A stretch of 64,000 nucleotides of DNA from Marinobacter sp. F4206 (GCF_019392195.1 NZ_JAHXKI010000006.1:1-64000), one strand, 5' to 3'. Shown: positions 53,117-63,545, numbered from the stretch's first letter. Program-made: numbers and translations. Notes: generated by a model not told the origin, from the letters alone.

Positions 53117-56020
53117 CTAATTAACCATGATTCGCTGCCACATAGCCCGGATGTAATCCCGCTCATCCGGAAAGGCATCCGCTTCGACCTGACTGTTGAG
53201 ATTCTGCAGCGCCCGCCGATGAATGGTCGAACGCAGGGCAATAAAGGCATCACGTAATCTTTCCGTGTCCTCGACCGGCATGACCCCTACTCGCCCCAAC
53301 TCTTCCATCTGTCGAATGTTGTCTGACCACTGGGTCAGCTCGGGATGCTCTGAGCTGTAGGCCAGCATCAGGTACTGAACCATGAATTCAATATCCACAA
53401 TCCCGCCCGTGTCATGCTTGATATGAAACACCTCCTGCTGGCGATGCTCCGGCGTTCCCAGGCTTGCGCGCATCCGCTCCCGCATGTCCACCACTTCGGC
53501 CCGGAGCTTATCCCGATCCCGTGACTGGCACAGGATGTCGTGGCGAATCGTTTCAAACGCCTCCAGCGTCTCACGACAACCGGCCACACCTCGGGCCCGG
53601 GCGAGCGCCTGGTGCTCCCAGGTCCAGGCATCATTCCGCTGGTATTTTTCGAACGCCTGAAGCGTGCTGACCAGCAGCCCCGAGTTGCCCGACGGCCGCA
53701 GTCGCATATCCACTTCGTAGAGCAAACCTGCGGGGGTCTGGGTATTTAGAATATGGACAATCCGCTGCCCCAGGCGGGTATAGAATACTGCGTTATCGAT
53801 CGTCTTCTCGCCATCCGTTGAAAGCTCGGGATCCGCATTATGCACGAAAACCAGGTCGAGGTCGGAGGTGTACCCCAGCTCAATCCCGCCCAGCTTTCCG
53901 TAACCGATAATCGCGAAGTCGGTCTCACAGGCAGACCCATCCGCCCGTTTCGGGTAGCCATGGCGGCTCACCAGATTGGAAAACGCCACGTCAACAACGT
54001 GATCAAGCACCACCTCCGCAAGCCAGGTCAGGTAATCGCTGACCTTCATCAACGGCAATGTTCCTTTCAGTTCAGAGGCCGCCAACCGCAGGATGTGGGC
54101 CTTCTTGAAGTGACGCAGGGATTCCATCTGCTCTTCAAGGTCTTCGAAGGGGATCCTCATCATTTGCTGTCGCAAGTCATCCTGTAACTCCTCCTTGGCC
54201 GGAGGATGGTAGAGGCTTTCGGCGTTCAGAAGCTCATCCAGCAACAGCGGTGTTTCCGCCAGCTGCCGTGCAATCCAGGGACTCTCGCTACACAGTTTGA
54301 CCAGCTGGGTCCGCGCCCCGGGGTTCTCCAGCAAAAGCACCATGTAGGCGGTACGGCGAAGTATTGCGTCGACCAGTTGCAGCACCCGGGACAGAGTCTC
54401 CGACGGGTTTTCGACCTGCGTCAGGGCTTCCAGTAAAACCGGCATAAACTGGTTGAGGCGCGTGCGCCCCTGCGTCTGCATGGTCTGAACGGTTCGGTTT
54501 TCGCGCAGGTCCTTCAGCGCCTGACAGGTTGCCTCTGCATCTTCATAACCATGGTAAGTCAGCCATCGGGCGGAAGCGGCATCGTCGATTTCCGCCAGCC
54601 AGAGTTCATGCCAGCCTTCTTCAAGTCCCGCCGCACCCGACTGATCGTCATCCTCGGTCGCAATGATGTTCGCAAAATGGGTTGCCACCCGTTGCCGGTG
54701 TTCTTCCAGGGCCGCCTCGCAGGAGCTCCAATCATCGTATCCCATGATCATGGCGATTCGGGCCTGGCTCAGGTCGTCGGCGGGCAGCAACTGGGTTTGC
54801 TTGTCTTCCATGCCCTGCAACGCATGCTCAAGATTGCGCAGGAAGACATACGCCTCCCTCAATTCCTCCACCACCTGGGGGGGCAATAGCTCGAGCGCTT
54901 CCAGCTCCTTCAGTATCAGCAGCAGTTCACGCTGCTGGAGTTCCCGGTCGCGGCCACCCCGGATCAGCTGAAAGGCCTGCACCACAAATTCGATCTCACG
55001 GATGCCGCCGCTGCCAAGCTTGATGTTGTTCTCAAGCCCCTTGCGGCGCACCTCCCGACTGATCATCGCCTTCATGCTACGCAGTGATTCGAACGCACTG
55101 AAGTCAATGTATTTGCGATAGACAAAAGGCCGGAGGCTCGTCATCAAAACCTGGCCGGCGGATTGGTCTCCCGCCACCACACGGGCCTTGACCATGGCGT
55201 AGCGCTCCCAGTCCCGCCCCTGATCTTGATAGTAGGCTTCAAGGGCGGCGAAACTGAGCGCAAGGGCGCCACTCTGACCATAGGGCCGAAGCCGCATGTC
55301 GACACGGAAGACAAAGCCATCGGCGGTTATCTGGTCCAGCGCCTGGATCAAGCGCTGCCCCAGGCGAATAAAAAAGGTCTGATTATCCAGAGAACGCGGA
55401 CCGCCCCGGGTTTCTCCATTGCCCGGAAAGGCAAAGATCAGATCGATATCCGAGGAAACATTCAGTTCCCGGCCCCCCAGTTTACCCATACCCAACACGA
55501 CCATCTTCTGAGGCGCGTCTTTGCCGGTAGCCGGGTCCGCTCCCCAAGGCGTGCCGGACTGCTCGCAGGCATCTTCGTATAACCAATCAAGAGCGCCCTG
55601 AATGCAGGTGTCCGCGAAGGCACTGGTTGCAGCAATCGTTTCGTCCAGATTGGCCCAACGCAGCAGGTCGCGCCAAATGATCCGGAACTGGGCCTCGCGA
55701 CGAAACCGGCGCAAAGCGGAATGCAAAGAAGACTCATCCTCCACCGTGGCAAGATACTGCTGCCAGCGATGTGCCAAAAACTCCGGCGTCGTGGGCTCGC
55801 TAAGCGGGCGAGCGTTCAGGATGACCTGAACCTGCTCTGGGTGACGCTCAAGCGTCTGTCTCAGGAAAAGGCTGCGAGCCATGGCATTGGCCACAACCTC
55901 CTCGGACATTCCCGCCGTCGTTCTCAGCCAGGCCGGAATGCCTTCGGGGAACACCGAATCCCAGCAGGAGGCGACCTCTTCGGCCAAGGGAGTCGGAAGG
56001 GAGCTCCACGGCTCGGACAT
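53117..56020 (-). CDS. glnE: Bifunctional glutamine synthetase adenylyltransferase/adenylyl-removing enzyme
   Basis: Adds and removes AMP on glutamine synthetase, under control of PII. The 967 residues contain two nucleotidyltransferase domains: the N-terminal deadenylylase with SSDIDLIFAF near 190 and the C-terminal adenylylase with TSDLDLVFVH near 715, separated by the helical regulatory region. Its target gene, glnA, begins at 63718 in the same window. Confidence 0.96.
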   Translation of the reverse strand: MSEPWSSLPTPLAEEVASCWDSVFPEGIPAWLRTTAGMSEEVVANAMARSLFLRQTLERHPEQVQVILNARPLSEPTTPEFLAHRWQQYLATVEDESSLHSALRRFRREAQFRIIWRDLLRWANLDETIAATSAFADTCIQGALDWLYEDACEQSGTPWGADPATGKDAPQKMVVLGMGKLGGRELNVSSDIDLIFAFPGNGETRGGPRSLDNQTFFIRLGQRLIQALDQITADGFVFRVDMRLRPYGQSGALALSFAALEAYYQDQGRDWERYAMVKARVVAGDQSAGQVLMTSLRPFVYRKYIDFSAFESLRSMKAMISREVRRKGLENNIKLGSGGIREIEFVVQAFQLIRGGRDRELQQRELLLILKELEALELLPPQVVEELREAYVFLRNLEHALQGMEDKQTQLLPADDLSQARIAMIMGYDDWSSCEAALEEHRQRVATHFANIIATEDDDQSGAAGLEEGWHELWLAEIDDAASARWLTYHGYEDAEATCQALKDLRENRTVQTMQTQGRTRLNQFMPVLLEALTQVENPSETLSRVLQLVDAILRRTAYMVLLLENPGARTQLVKLCSESPWIARQLAETPLLLDELLNAESLYHPPAKEELQDDLRQQMMRIPFEDLEEQMESLRHFKKAHILRLAASELKGTLPLMKVSDYLTWLAEVVLDHVVDVAFSNLVSRHGYPKRADGSACETDFAIIGYGKLGGIELGYTSDLDLVFVHNADPELSTDGEKTIDNAVFYTRLGQRIVHILNTQTPAGLLYEVDMRLRPSGNSGLLVSTLQAFEKYQRNDAWTWEHQALARARGVAGCRETLEAFETIRHDILCQSRDRDKLRAEVVDMRERMRASLGTPEHRQQEVFHIKHDTGGIVDIEFMVQYLMLAYSSEHPELTQWSDNIRQMEELGRVGVMPVEDTERLRDAFIALRSTIHRRALQNLNSQVEADAFPDERDYIRAMWQRIMVN

Positions 56021-56100
56021 AATGCAAACCCCTGTCTCTCTGTTATATTTCCGGTACTGTATAACGAACTCAACCTCGACTGAACAGGCCGGATCCCCGG

Positions 56101-57258
56101 ATGCAGAGAAACCGCCGCCCGCTAAACCCGGAACACCAGCAGACTCACCTTCCCATGGGGGGGCTCATCCGGCATAGGATGAAACGCCTGTTCCTGATAC
56201 TGGCCGGCCTCCTGTTCACTCAGATCCTTGTCATCTGGACCGTCGAGGATCTCAATCTGTTCGAATCAGTGTGGATTACCATGACCACGGTATCCACTGT
56301 CGGTTATGGGGATTTTGCACCCAAGACACTGGTCGGGCGACTCAGCACCATTCTGATCATGTTCGTCGGGGCAATCACGCTGCTGACACTGATCGTCAGT
56401 GACTTTATCGAGTACCGGTTCTATCGCCGGGAACGCATTCTTACCGGGAGGTGGATCTACAAAATGAACGACCACATCGTCATGATCAACACGCCTCAGA
56501 GTGGCGGCGAGCAGTACTTCATGCGTTTTGCCTCACAGGTCCGTTCGGTACCGGGCTACGAGACAATACCGATCATGCTGCTGACCCGAAAGTTCCCGAA
56601 CGGCCTGCCTACCGAACTGTCCGATGTCGGAATGGTCCACTATCACGGCTCCGGCTTCGATCCACAGGCATTAAAGGCGGTTCACGCCGGCGGTGCGCGA
56701 CACATCATTGTCCTGGCCGCCGACGAATGCGACCCGTATTCGGACAGCCTGACGTTCGACATCGCCCACCGCCTCAGCGAGCGCAACCTGGGCGGCCGAA
56801 CCACCGTGGAGTGCGTCTCCGATGACAATCGATCGCGCTTCAAGGCACTGGGTATCCGAACCATCATCCGACCGGTACGAACCTACCCGGAAATCATGGT
56901 GCGCTCGGTGGTTGCCCCCGGGTCGGAAAAGGTTCTGGAAGATCTGTTCAACTACGAGCACGACCACCCCCACCGCTACGATCTGGTGCTCGACGATCTG
57001 AACTGGGCAGACATTGTCAGCGCACTGGTTCGCCATGGGATTGGTACCGCACTGGCGTACATCGATAACGACGATGAGGTGATCTGCCACCCGCCCACGA
57101 CAGAGGAAATCGAAGGCAGGGGGCTGATCGTCCTGGTTAAGTCCGCTGATACGCCGAGCGTTGAACTGGTTCAGGAAGCACTGGACAGGTACCGGGCCTT
57201 CATCGCCAGCTGGCATGAGAAAACCAAACCGACGGCGAACTCGTCGACGTCACCCTGA
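56101..57258 (+). CDS. Two-TM potassium channel with RCK (TrkA-N) domain
   Basis: The 385-residue protein has two membrane segments (about 29-47 and 80-102) flanking a pore loop with the K+ selectivity filter TVGYGD at 66-71, then a cytoplasmic RCK/TrkA-N domain. The nucleotide-binding fold is atypical: no clear GxGxxG is visible. SD support is weak at ATG 56101; ATGs at 56155 and 56179 are alternatives that still keep the first helix. It is divergent from glnE. Confidence 0.88.
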   Translation: MQRNRRPLNPEHQQTHLPMGGLIRHRMKRLFLILAGLLFTQILVIWTVEDLNLFESVWITMTTVSTVGYGDFAPKTLVGRLSTILIMFVGAITLLTLIVSDFIEYRFYRRERILTGRWIYKMNDHIVMINTPQSGGEQYFMRFASQVRSVPGYETIPIMLLTRKFPNGLPTELSDVGMVHYHGSGFDPQALKAVHAGGARHIIVLAADECDPYSDSLTFDIAHRLSERNLGGRTTVECVSDDNRSRFKALGIRTIIRPVRTYPEIMVRSVVAPGSEKVLEDLFNYEHDHPHRYDLVLDDLNWADIVSALVRHGIGTALAYIDNDDEVICHPPTTEEIEGRGLIVLVKSADTPSVELVQEALDRYRAFIASWHEKTKPTANSSTSP

Positions 57259-57265
57259 ACAGCCC

Positions 57266-58129
57266 TCAGGCCGAAATCAGGGCAGTTTGGAGCTGGCCCA
57301 AAGCAGGGCTCTCAAGCATTGCTTCAATGGGCTTGCGGTCCTTAAGGGATTGCAAGATCTCTTCCCACTGGGTAGCAGCTCCTCCCTGCCGGGCCGCCAG
57401 CGCGACCTGCGTCAGGTCAACCTGATCCATGGGGAAAGGCTCCCCGGTCAACCAGCACAGACTCAGCCCATGAAGAAACCCGGTCACGGAAAGGGCCTCT
57501 GAGCCATTTGTCTGGACAACCGGGCCCGGGGCATAAAGCTCAGCCTGATAGTAGCCCTGCTCGGCCTTGCTCACCAGGTTGAGAAACACCGGAACCCGCC
57601 CGGCCAGTTTTTTGGCCCAGCCAATCAAAGATCTCGGATTGCCGCCTTTCAGCTCAAACTCCACCTCGTTTAGTGGGCGAGCATGATCACCACTCAGGAC
57701 CTGACCGCAATCAATGGCGACCTCAATCGTGCCTTCCTCGTCGCGCAGCATAATGACCTGACGCTCGAAATTGGTTTCAAAGACTGGCAGCAGATTCGAG
57801 AGACTGACCTGACCGGCCAGGGGCGTCTCGGCCAGCAGCTCAAGATCCAGGTCGGCGGACGGTAAAGGCCATTCCCATTCCTGGCGCCTGTGAGCCCCCG
57901 CCACGAAGTCGCCTTTTGTTTTCAGGGTCTGGATGAAACGGTCGCCGGCCTGGCGTACCCTGAGCGCCGCTTTCTGACCATTAAGCTCTGCCTCTGGTGT
58001 ATCGTAGTAGCGGTTGACCAGGACCTTCGTGGCGCCCCGAGAGGCTTCCGGCTGCTCTCCCAGCCAAGCCAGCGCCGCCTTCAGATCCTTGGCCTTCAGG
58101 GTCAGCTTGATCTCCAGCTCTTCCGCCAT
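57266..58129 (-). CDS. CYTH-domain phosphatase-like protein (YgiF-like, no full CHAD)
   Basis: The 287 residues start at ATG 58129 (GGAG seven bases upstream) with the family motif EELEIKLTL, then a CYTH tunnel domain to about 200 with charged residues on both faces (YYDTPEAEL, ALRVRQAGDRFIQTLKTKG, EVAIDCGQV, EVEFELKGG). E. coli YgiF is an inorganic triphosphatase of about 433 residues with a CHAD domain; here only about 85 residues follow the CYTH. The glnE neighbourhood is shared with E. coli. Confidence 0.88.
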   Translation of the reverse strand: MAEELEIKLTLKAKDLKAALAWLGEQPEASRGATKVLVNRYYDTPEAELNGQKAALRVRQAGDRFIQTLKTKGDFVAGAHRRQEWEWPLPSADLDLELLAETPLAGQVSLSNLLPVFETNFERQVIMLRDEEGTIEVAIDCGQVLSGDHARPLNEVEFELKGGNPRSLIGWAKKLAGRVPVFLNLVSKAEQGYYQAELYAPGPVVQTNGSEALSVTGFLHGLSLCWLTGEPFPMDQVDLTQVALAARQGGAATQWEEILQSLKDRKPIEAMLESPALGQLQTALISA

Positions 58130-58168
58130 ATGGCACTCCCCACAACAATGATTTTTTTCAGAGTACAT

Positions 58169-58201
58169 AAAAAAACCGGCGACCCGAAGGTCGCCGGTTT
58201 T
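58169..58201 (-). terminator. Intrinsic terminator downstream of the porin
   Basis: CCGGCGACC (58176-58184) pairs with GGTCGCCGG (58189-58197) around a 4-nt loop that reads TTCG in the transcript. Seven A on the left give a U-tract on the minus strand. Confidence 0.9.
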
Positions 58202-58232
58202 CGATTACGACTGGCTTAGCGGATGCGCTAAA

Positions 58233-59249
58233 TCAGAAGTAGTAAACAGCACCAACCGCCAGGTCAGTGGTGTCTACGTCAGCAGCACCGCTGTCTGCGT
58301 TGTTCAGGTAACCTTCAACCCATACGTACATGTTGTCAGACAGGTTGTGCAGGGCCTGAGCGGCAACAGTAGAGGTATCGGCATCGGTGTTGTCAGCTTC
58401 GGCATACTCGTAGGAGAGAGCGAAGGTGTTGGCACCAATGGAGTAGCCACCGAACAGACCGTAAGCATCACCTACGTCTTTGCGAGTCTGGTACTGAGCA
58501 GTCAGACGCAGATCGCCGGCGTTGAAGCTACCACGAACACCGTAGGTGTTCTCGTTGTTCAGGCTGCTGCCATCAACGTCGCTGGAGTATGCACGATCGC
58601 CGTCGTTGGAATCCATGGCAACGGCCAGCTCGAATGCGTCAACGGTGTAAGTGGCGGCCAGCTGGTACGGGTAGGACTTCTCAGCTTTGTCACCGTCGCC
58701 GTTGAACTGAACCGCACCGTGCAGCGCCAGGCCGCCAAAGCTCGGGCTGCTGTACTGGATCAGGTCACCTTCACCGGTGTCATAGATGCCGTTGTTGTTG
58801 ATGGCACCGATGTTCAGGGAGGCGTACTCGTAGTAGTTGGCGATTTCGTCAATGGCAGTTTCGTAGGTGGAGTCGTCAGAACCAACCCAAACCTGACCGA
58901 AGCTGTCGCCCTTCACACCGATGTAGGCTTCGTCGAATGCGTTCAGACCGCCGTTGCCGGCCTTGTCGTCTGCGTCGAACTCAAGCTCGGCCTTGAAGAA
59001 ACCGGTGATGCCCGGTGCAATTTCGTGGTCGTGCTTAACGCCGATGGTAGAACCGTTGTCGTAGTGACCGATTTCGGAACCAGCGTCCTCTACGTCACGG
59101 TGAGCAACCGCCAGCTGGATGTTACCGTATACCTGCGGCATGGAGTCCATCTTGGCAGCCAGCTCGGAAGCTGACATTTCCATCTGTGCCAGCGCGGAGC
59201 CAGAGAAGGTCGCTGCTGCAATAGCGGATGCGATGAGCGTTTTCTTCAT
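58233..59249 (-). CDS. Gram-negative general porin
   Basis: Outer-membrane trimeric beta-barrel for small solutes. The 338-residue precursor starts at ATG 59249 (AAGGAAG upstream) with a signal peptide MKKTLIASAIAAATFSGSALA. It then has alternating beta-strand patterns, acidic loops, and the C-terminal Phe (AVGAVYYF) required for Bam insertion. Codon use is biased to few codons, as in highly expressed genes. An in-frame ATG at 59351 would precede the signal peptide and is rejected. Confidence 0.93.
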   Translation of the reverse strand: MKKTLIASAIAAATFSGSALAQMEMSASELAAKMDSMPQVYGNIQLAVAHRDVEDAGSEIGHYDNGSTIGVKHDHEIAPGITGFFKAELEFDADDKAGNGGLNAFDEAYIGVKGDSFGQVWVGSDDSTYETAIDEIANYYEYASLNIGAINNNGIYDTGEGDLIQYSSPSFGGLALHGAVQFNGDGDKAEKSYPYQLAATYTVDAFELAVAMDSNDGDRAYSSDVDGSSLNNENTYGVRGSFNAGDLRLTAQYQTRKDVGDAYGLFGGYSIGANTFALSYEYAEADNTDADTSTVAAQALHNLSDNMYVWVEGYLNNADSGAADVDTTDLAVGAVYYF

Positions 59250-59764
59250 TTTGCGTCTTCCTTTTTGAGTTAACTCAGGTTTTAGCGACGGGTTCTTATC
59301 CCGATTTTTTAAGGCGTAACCAGTCATTGCTGGATAAGCCCGATTCTGCATTACCCCTGTGTCAGATTTGTTACACCAAGGATAACTTTTCTTCTAGTTA
59401 TGTAGATCCACACTCCGGCAGATCTATTTGGCTCAATCACTTACAAGACTTTATTAAAGTCATGAATGATGACCCTGTTTTAATACAATGAACCTGTTTT
59501 TGCAAACATTTGGCGGTGCATTTTTAGCTCGTTTCGCACCAGAAACGCAAGTAATTATGCGTTACAGCACTCAGGAGCAACCTGAACCCTGTGTAACAAT
59601 TCCGGGGCCAGAATACCCTTAACTCTTGTTAATCAATACGTTACAATCACCCAACTGTCACAAAAACGTTACACCGACAGTCAGAGGGCGCATTTGCGCA
59701 CCAATAGAAGCCATCACGGGCCTAACCGCCCCCTTATTGTGCGTCAGCGCAGTTCCAGGCTCCC
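59250..59764. other. AT-rich region upstream of the porin
   Basis: This 515-bp gap has no gene I can support. It is clearly AT-richer than its surroundings and repeats the motif GTTACA/TGTAAC five times (59370, 59561, 59592, 59640, 59668). Such motifs can be response-regulator boxes of the OmpR family. A promoter for the porin on the minus strand is expected here, but no single -35/-10 pair stands out. Confidence 0.6.
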
Positions 59765-60208
59765 TCACACCTCAAGCAAGAACGTTACCGGGCCATCATT
59801 GACCAGATGGACTTTCATATCTGCTCCGAAGCGACCTCCTTCGACTCGCTCACGACCGAGCTTCGCCTGCGCCTCAGCCAGGAAACTGTCGAACAGCTCA
59901 CTGGCGAGCTCCGGCCCCGCCGCGCAGGAAAAACCGGGGCGGGTGCCCGACGCTGTATCTGCTGCAAGAGTAAACTGGGGAACAATAAGAAGAGAGCCGC
60001 CGATATCGATCAGACTGCGGTTCATTCGGCCCTGATCATCGGGGAAGACACGATAGGCGAGAATCTTACGGCACAGTTTCCCGACTTGTGCACGGCCATC
60101 TCCGCGCTCGACACCGAGCAACAGCAACAGACCGGCATCGATAGACGCAATTCGCTCACCGCCTGTAACTACACTGGCTTCCGATACTCGCTGGATGAGC
60201 CCTTTCAT
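59765..60208 (-). CDS. dtd: D-aminoacyl-tRNA deacylase
   Basis: Removes D-amino acids (and Gly from tRNA-Ala) from mischarged tRNA. The 147 residues have the N-terminal MKGLIQRVSEASV, the SLLIVPQFTLAADT active-site segment (Pro where many homologues have Ser), GTRPGF, and the cross-subunit Gly-Pro motif NDGPVTF. It follows pip by 92 bp, an order also found in Pseudomonas. Confidence 0.95.
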   Translation of the reverse strand: MKGLIQRVSEASVVTGGERIASIDAGLLLLLGVERGDGRAQVGKLCRKILAYRVFPDDQGRMNRSLIDIGGSLLIVPQFTLAADTASGTRPGFSCAAGPELASELFDSFLAEAQAKLGRERVEGGRFGADMKVHLVNDGPVTFLLEV

Positions 60209-60300
60209 GCGTCTCTCTGAGGAAATTCGTACGGCGGAACATCAAATCGGAGAAGAGTCTATCGACGGGATTAACGATTCGCAACCATCAAAAAGCACGA

Positions 60301-61263
60301 CTAGCTCGCACTTTTCCCAGATTTCGCAACGACCTCTTCGACCCCCCGGATCAGGGCATCAACAATGGCCGGTTCGGACGCGGAGTGCCCGGCATCCCGG
60401 ATAATCCGGAGATTTGCGCCGGGCCAGGCCTTGCTGAGCGCGAGCGCATTGTCCAGCGGGCATATCATGTCATAGCGACCGTGCACGATAATACCCGGAA
60501 TACCTGCCAGCCTGTGGGCATCACGGAGGATCTGATTCGGTTCCAGGAAGGCCTCATTCATGAAGTAGTGGCATTCAATTCGGGCCAGGGCGATTGCGAC
60601 ATGGGGGTGACCGAAGTGTTCAACCACTCGTGGGTTCGGGTGCAACGTCGCGCAACGCCCTTCCCATACGGACCAGGCCTTGGCAGCCTGAATTTGCTCC
60701 AGTTCATTAGAACTTGTCAGTTTCTTGTAATACGCGGACACCATGTCGGCACGCTCATGAACGGAGACCTGTTCCTCGAACTCCTGCCAGTAGTCCGGAA
60801 ACACCCGGCTGGCACCGTCCTGGTAGAACCACTGGATATCCCGTGGCCGACACAGAAAAATGCCACGCAATACCAGACCTGACACCCTTTCAGGATACGC
60901 CTGCGCATACACCAGACTGAGGGTTGACCCCCAACTGCCGCCGAACAGCAGCCACCGGTCGATGCCGAAAAATGAACGGACGGCCTCCATGTCCTCAACC
61001 AGCTTGTCCGTGCTGTTGCCCTCAAGTTCCGCCAGCGGAGTGGAACGGCCCGCCCCGCGTTGGTCCATGAGAATGATTCTGAACCGTTCTGCATCAAAGA
61101 AGCGCCGGTGGAACTCCTCACAACCGCCACCAGGTCCTCCATGGATCACGATGACAGGAATGCCGTCCGGGTTGCCGCTTTCCTCAACATACAGCTCATG
61201 AGGGGGATCAACGGCTATGCGATGCTGGGCGTTGGGCTTGATTTCCGGGTAGAGCGTGAGCAT
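60301..61263 (-). CDS. pip: Proline iminopeptidase
   Basis: Serine peptidase of the alpha/beta-hydrolase fold that releases N-terminal proline. The 320 residues have HGGPGGG (oxyanion), the nucleophile GGSWGS (Ser110), the Asp in HGRYDMICP and the His in DAGHSASEP. Length matches family S33. Cytoplasmic; no signal peptide. Confidence 0.95.
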   Translation of the reverse strand: MLTLYPEIKPNAQHRIAVDPPHELYVEESGNPDGIPVIVIHGGPGGGCEEFHRRFFDAERFRIILMDQRGAGRSTPLAELEGNSTDKLVEDMEAVRSFFGIDRWLLFGGSWGSTLSLVYAQAYPERVSGLVLRGIFLCRPRDIQWFYQDGASRVFPDYWQEFEEQVSVHERADMVSAYYKKLTSSNELEQIQAAKAWSVWEGRCATLHPNPRVVEHFGHPHVAIALARIECHYFMNEAFLEPNQILRDAHRLAGIPGIIVHGRYDMICPLDNALALSKAWPGANLRIIRDAGHSASEPAIVDALIRGVEEVVAKSGKSAS

Positions 61264-61310
61264 CAGGCGTTCCAGAAAAGGGTTTAACCGGAGTGTAGCT
61301 GAACTGAACT

Positions 61311-61347
61311 AAAAAAGGGGCAGGTCACTACTGACCTGCCCCTTTTT
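61311..61347. terminator. Bidirectional intrinsic terminator between typA and pip
   Basis: An 11-bp stem (61317-61327 with 61332-61342) is flanked by six A on the left and five T on the right. It lies just past the typA stop. Confidence 0.92.
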
Positions 61348-61362
61348 ATTCCCACCGCTTGC

Positions 61363-63174
61363 TTACTTTTTCTTGGCGCGCTTGCGCTCGTTTTCAGTCA
61401 ACAGTTTCTTGCGCAGACGAATCGACTTGGGGGTGACTTCCACCAGCTCATCGTCATCAATGAACTCCAGCGCCTGCTCAAGGGTGAACTTGATCGGCGG
61501 CACCAGGCCAATAACCTCATCCTTGCCAGATGCCCGCATGTTGTCGAGCTTCTTGCCTTTGGTCGGGTTCATGACCATGTCGTTGTCACGGCTGTGAATA
61601 CCACACAGCTGACCTTCGTAAATTTCCTGACCCGGATCCAGGAACAGCTTGCCGCGACTCTGGAGCGTTTCCAGCGAGTAAGTCAGCGCTGTGCCGGTTG
61701 CCATGGACACCAGAACACCGTTCTGACGGCTGGTAACGTCACCGACCTTGATGGGGCCGTAATGACTGAAGGTTGAAGTCAGGATACCGGTGCCCGACGT
61801 CATGGTCAGGAAGGTGTTACGGAAGCCAATCAGACCGCGGGCCGGGATGGTGTAATCAAGACGCATGCGCCCTTTGCCATCCGGAACCATGTTGGTCAGG
61901 TCGCCTTTCCGAAGACCCATCTGCTCCATCACAGGGCCCTGGTGCTGTTCTTCAATGTCGACGATGACATTTTCGTACGGCTCCTGTTTCTCACCGTCGA
62001 CTTCGCGGATAACCACTTCCGGACGACCGACCGCCAGCTCGAAATTCTCCCTGCGCATGTTCTCGATCAGAACCGACAGGTGCAACTCACCACGACCGGA
62101 CACTTTGAACTTGTCGGCAGATTCACCTTCTTCCACACGCAGAGCCACGTTATGCAGGAGCTCCTTTTCCAGACGCTCCTTAATGTTCCGACTGGTCACG
62201 TACTTGCCTTCCTTACCTGCAAACGGCGAGTCGTTGACCTGGAAGGTCATGGAGACGGTCGGCTCGTCTACCGTCAGTGCGGGCAGCGCTTCAACCTGGG
62301 ACTGATCACACAGGGTATCGGAAATAAACAGCTCATCCATACCACTCACGCAGACAATATCGCCGGCCTGAGCTTCGTCAACCTCAACACGCTGAAGACC
62401 GGAATGGCCCATGATCTTGAGTATACGGCCATTGCGCTTCTTGCCGTCGGCTCCGATTGCCGTCACCGGGGAGTTGGTCTTGACCTTGCCCCGCATGATG
62501 CGGCCGATACCGATCACACCCAGGAAGCTGTTGTAGTCCAGCTGCGAGATCTGCATTTGGAAAGGACCATCCATATCGACATTCGGCGCGGGCACGTGGT
62601 CGACAATTGCCTGGAACACGGCATCCATGTTGTCGTCCAGGTTTTCGTGATCCAAACCGGCAATACCGTTCAGGGCGCTGGCGTATACAATCGGGAAGTC
62701 CAGTTGCTCTTCAGTCGCGCCGAGGGCATCGAACAGGTCGAACACCTGATCGACCACCCAATCCGGACGAGCGCCCGGACGGTCGATTTTGTTCACCACC
62801 ACAATCGGACGCAGGCCAGCTGCGAACGCTTTCTGAGTTACGAAGCGGGTTTGCGGCATCGGACCATCGATTGAATCGACCACCAGCAGCACGCAATCCA
62901 CCATGCTCATTACCCGCTCCACTTCACCACCAAAATCGGCGTGGCCCGGGGTGTCGACGATGTTGATATCGTACTCATTCCACTTCAGAGCCGTGTTCTT
63001 GGCCAGAATGGTGATACCACGCTCTTTTTCCTGGTCGTTGGAATCCATTACCCGCTCGTTTTCGAGCTCTTTACGATCCAACGTACCGGACTGGCGCAGC
63101 AATTTGTCTACGAGTGTGGTTTTGCCATGGTCGACGTGAGCGATGATGGCGATATTACGAAGCTTCTCAATCAC
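61363..63174 (-). CDS. typA: Translational GTPase TypA/BipA
   Basis: Ribosome-associated GTPase involved in stress adaptation and 50S assembly. The 603 residues contain the P-loop AHVDHGKTT at 13-21, switch [28 protein letters not shown]-like domains III and V, and the BipA C-terminal domain ending in a Lys-rich tail. It is divergent from glnA, an arrangement common in gammaproteobacteria. Confidence 0.96.
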   Translation of the reverse strand: MIEKLRNIAIIAHVDHGKTTLVDKLLRQSGTLDRKELENERVMDSNDQEKERGITILAKNTALKWNEYDINIVDTPGHADFGGEVERVMSMVDCVLLVVDSIDGPMPQTRFVTQKAFAAGLRPIVVVNKIDRPGARPDWVVDQVFDLFDALGATEEQLDFPIVYASALNGIAGLDHENLDDNMDAVFQAIVDHVPAPNVDMDGPFQMQISQLDYNSFLGVIGIGRIMRGKVKTNSPVTAIGADGKKRNGRILKIMGHSGLQRVEVDEAQAGDIVCVSGMDELFISDTLCDQSQVEALPALTVDEPTVSMTFQVNDSPFAGKEGKYVTSRNIKERLEKELLHNVALRVEEGESADKFKVSGRGELHLSVLIENMRRENFELAVGRPEVVIREVDGEKQEPYENVIVDIEEQHQGPVMEQMGLRKGDLTNMVPDGKGRMRLDYTIPARGLIGFRNTFLTMTSGTGILTSTFSHYGPIKVGDVTSRQNGVLVSMATGTALTYSLETLQSRGKLFLDPGQEIYEGQLCGIHSRDNDMVMNPTKGKKLDNMRASGKDEVIGLVPPIKFTLEQALEFIDDDELVEVTPKSIRLRKKLLTENERKRAKKK

Positions 63175-63431
63175 AACTATAATCCTGCGGCATGCTTTCT
63201 TTGACCTGAGAGGGTCTTCAGGAGGCCAAGCCTCTCACATGCCGTCTCAAATCCGTAAAATGAACCCATTAGTCGGCACCGGGCGGCACCAGCGCCCCGA
63301 ACGTCAGTGCAGATCAGGGTACAAATGAGGCGGCGCGCAGTATATCGAAAAGTCCATGCCGTTAATATGAAGAAAAACGCCTATTCCTTGAACACCTGCC
63401 CGCACCATCCAAGGTCATGACCCGATATTTA

Positions 63432-63470
63432 TGCACCATTTTTGTGCGTTCGAGCGACAGCGTTGCACCA
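63432..63470 (+). promoter_or_regulatory. NtrC-like enhancer site(s) upstream of glnA
   Basis: The 17-mer at 63432-63448 (TGCACC-N5-TGTGCG) matches the NtrC palindrome TGCACCA-N3-TGGTGCA except at two positions. A half-site TGCACCA follows at 63464-63470. They lie about 100 bases before the sigma-54 promoter, a usual enhancer distance. Confidence 0.65.
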
Positions 63471-63545
63471 GAGAAAACCCCGGACATACCCCACAAACGG
63501 CCCAAACCCGCGTGGTTGTGCGCCTCCGAGCCATGCCCTAAAAAT

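Noticed and set aside
56042..56065. GTTATA/TATAAC inverted repeat between glnE and the channel gene
   Set aside because: It could hold divergent -10 elements, but no matching -35 boxes are visible.
58347..59174. A 275-codon Val/Gly-rich open frame antisense to the porin
   Set aside because: It mirrors the biased codon use of the porin; its low complexity composition is an artefact.
61942..62874. A 310-codon open frame antisense to typA
   Set aside because: It is covered by typA, whose motifs are complete; no ribosome-binding site or domain supports it.
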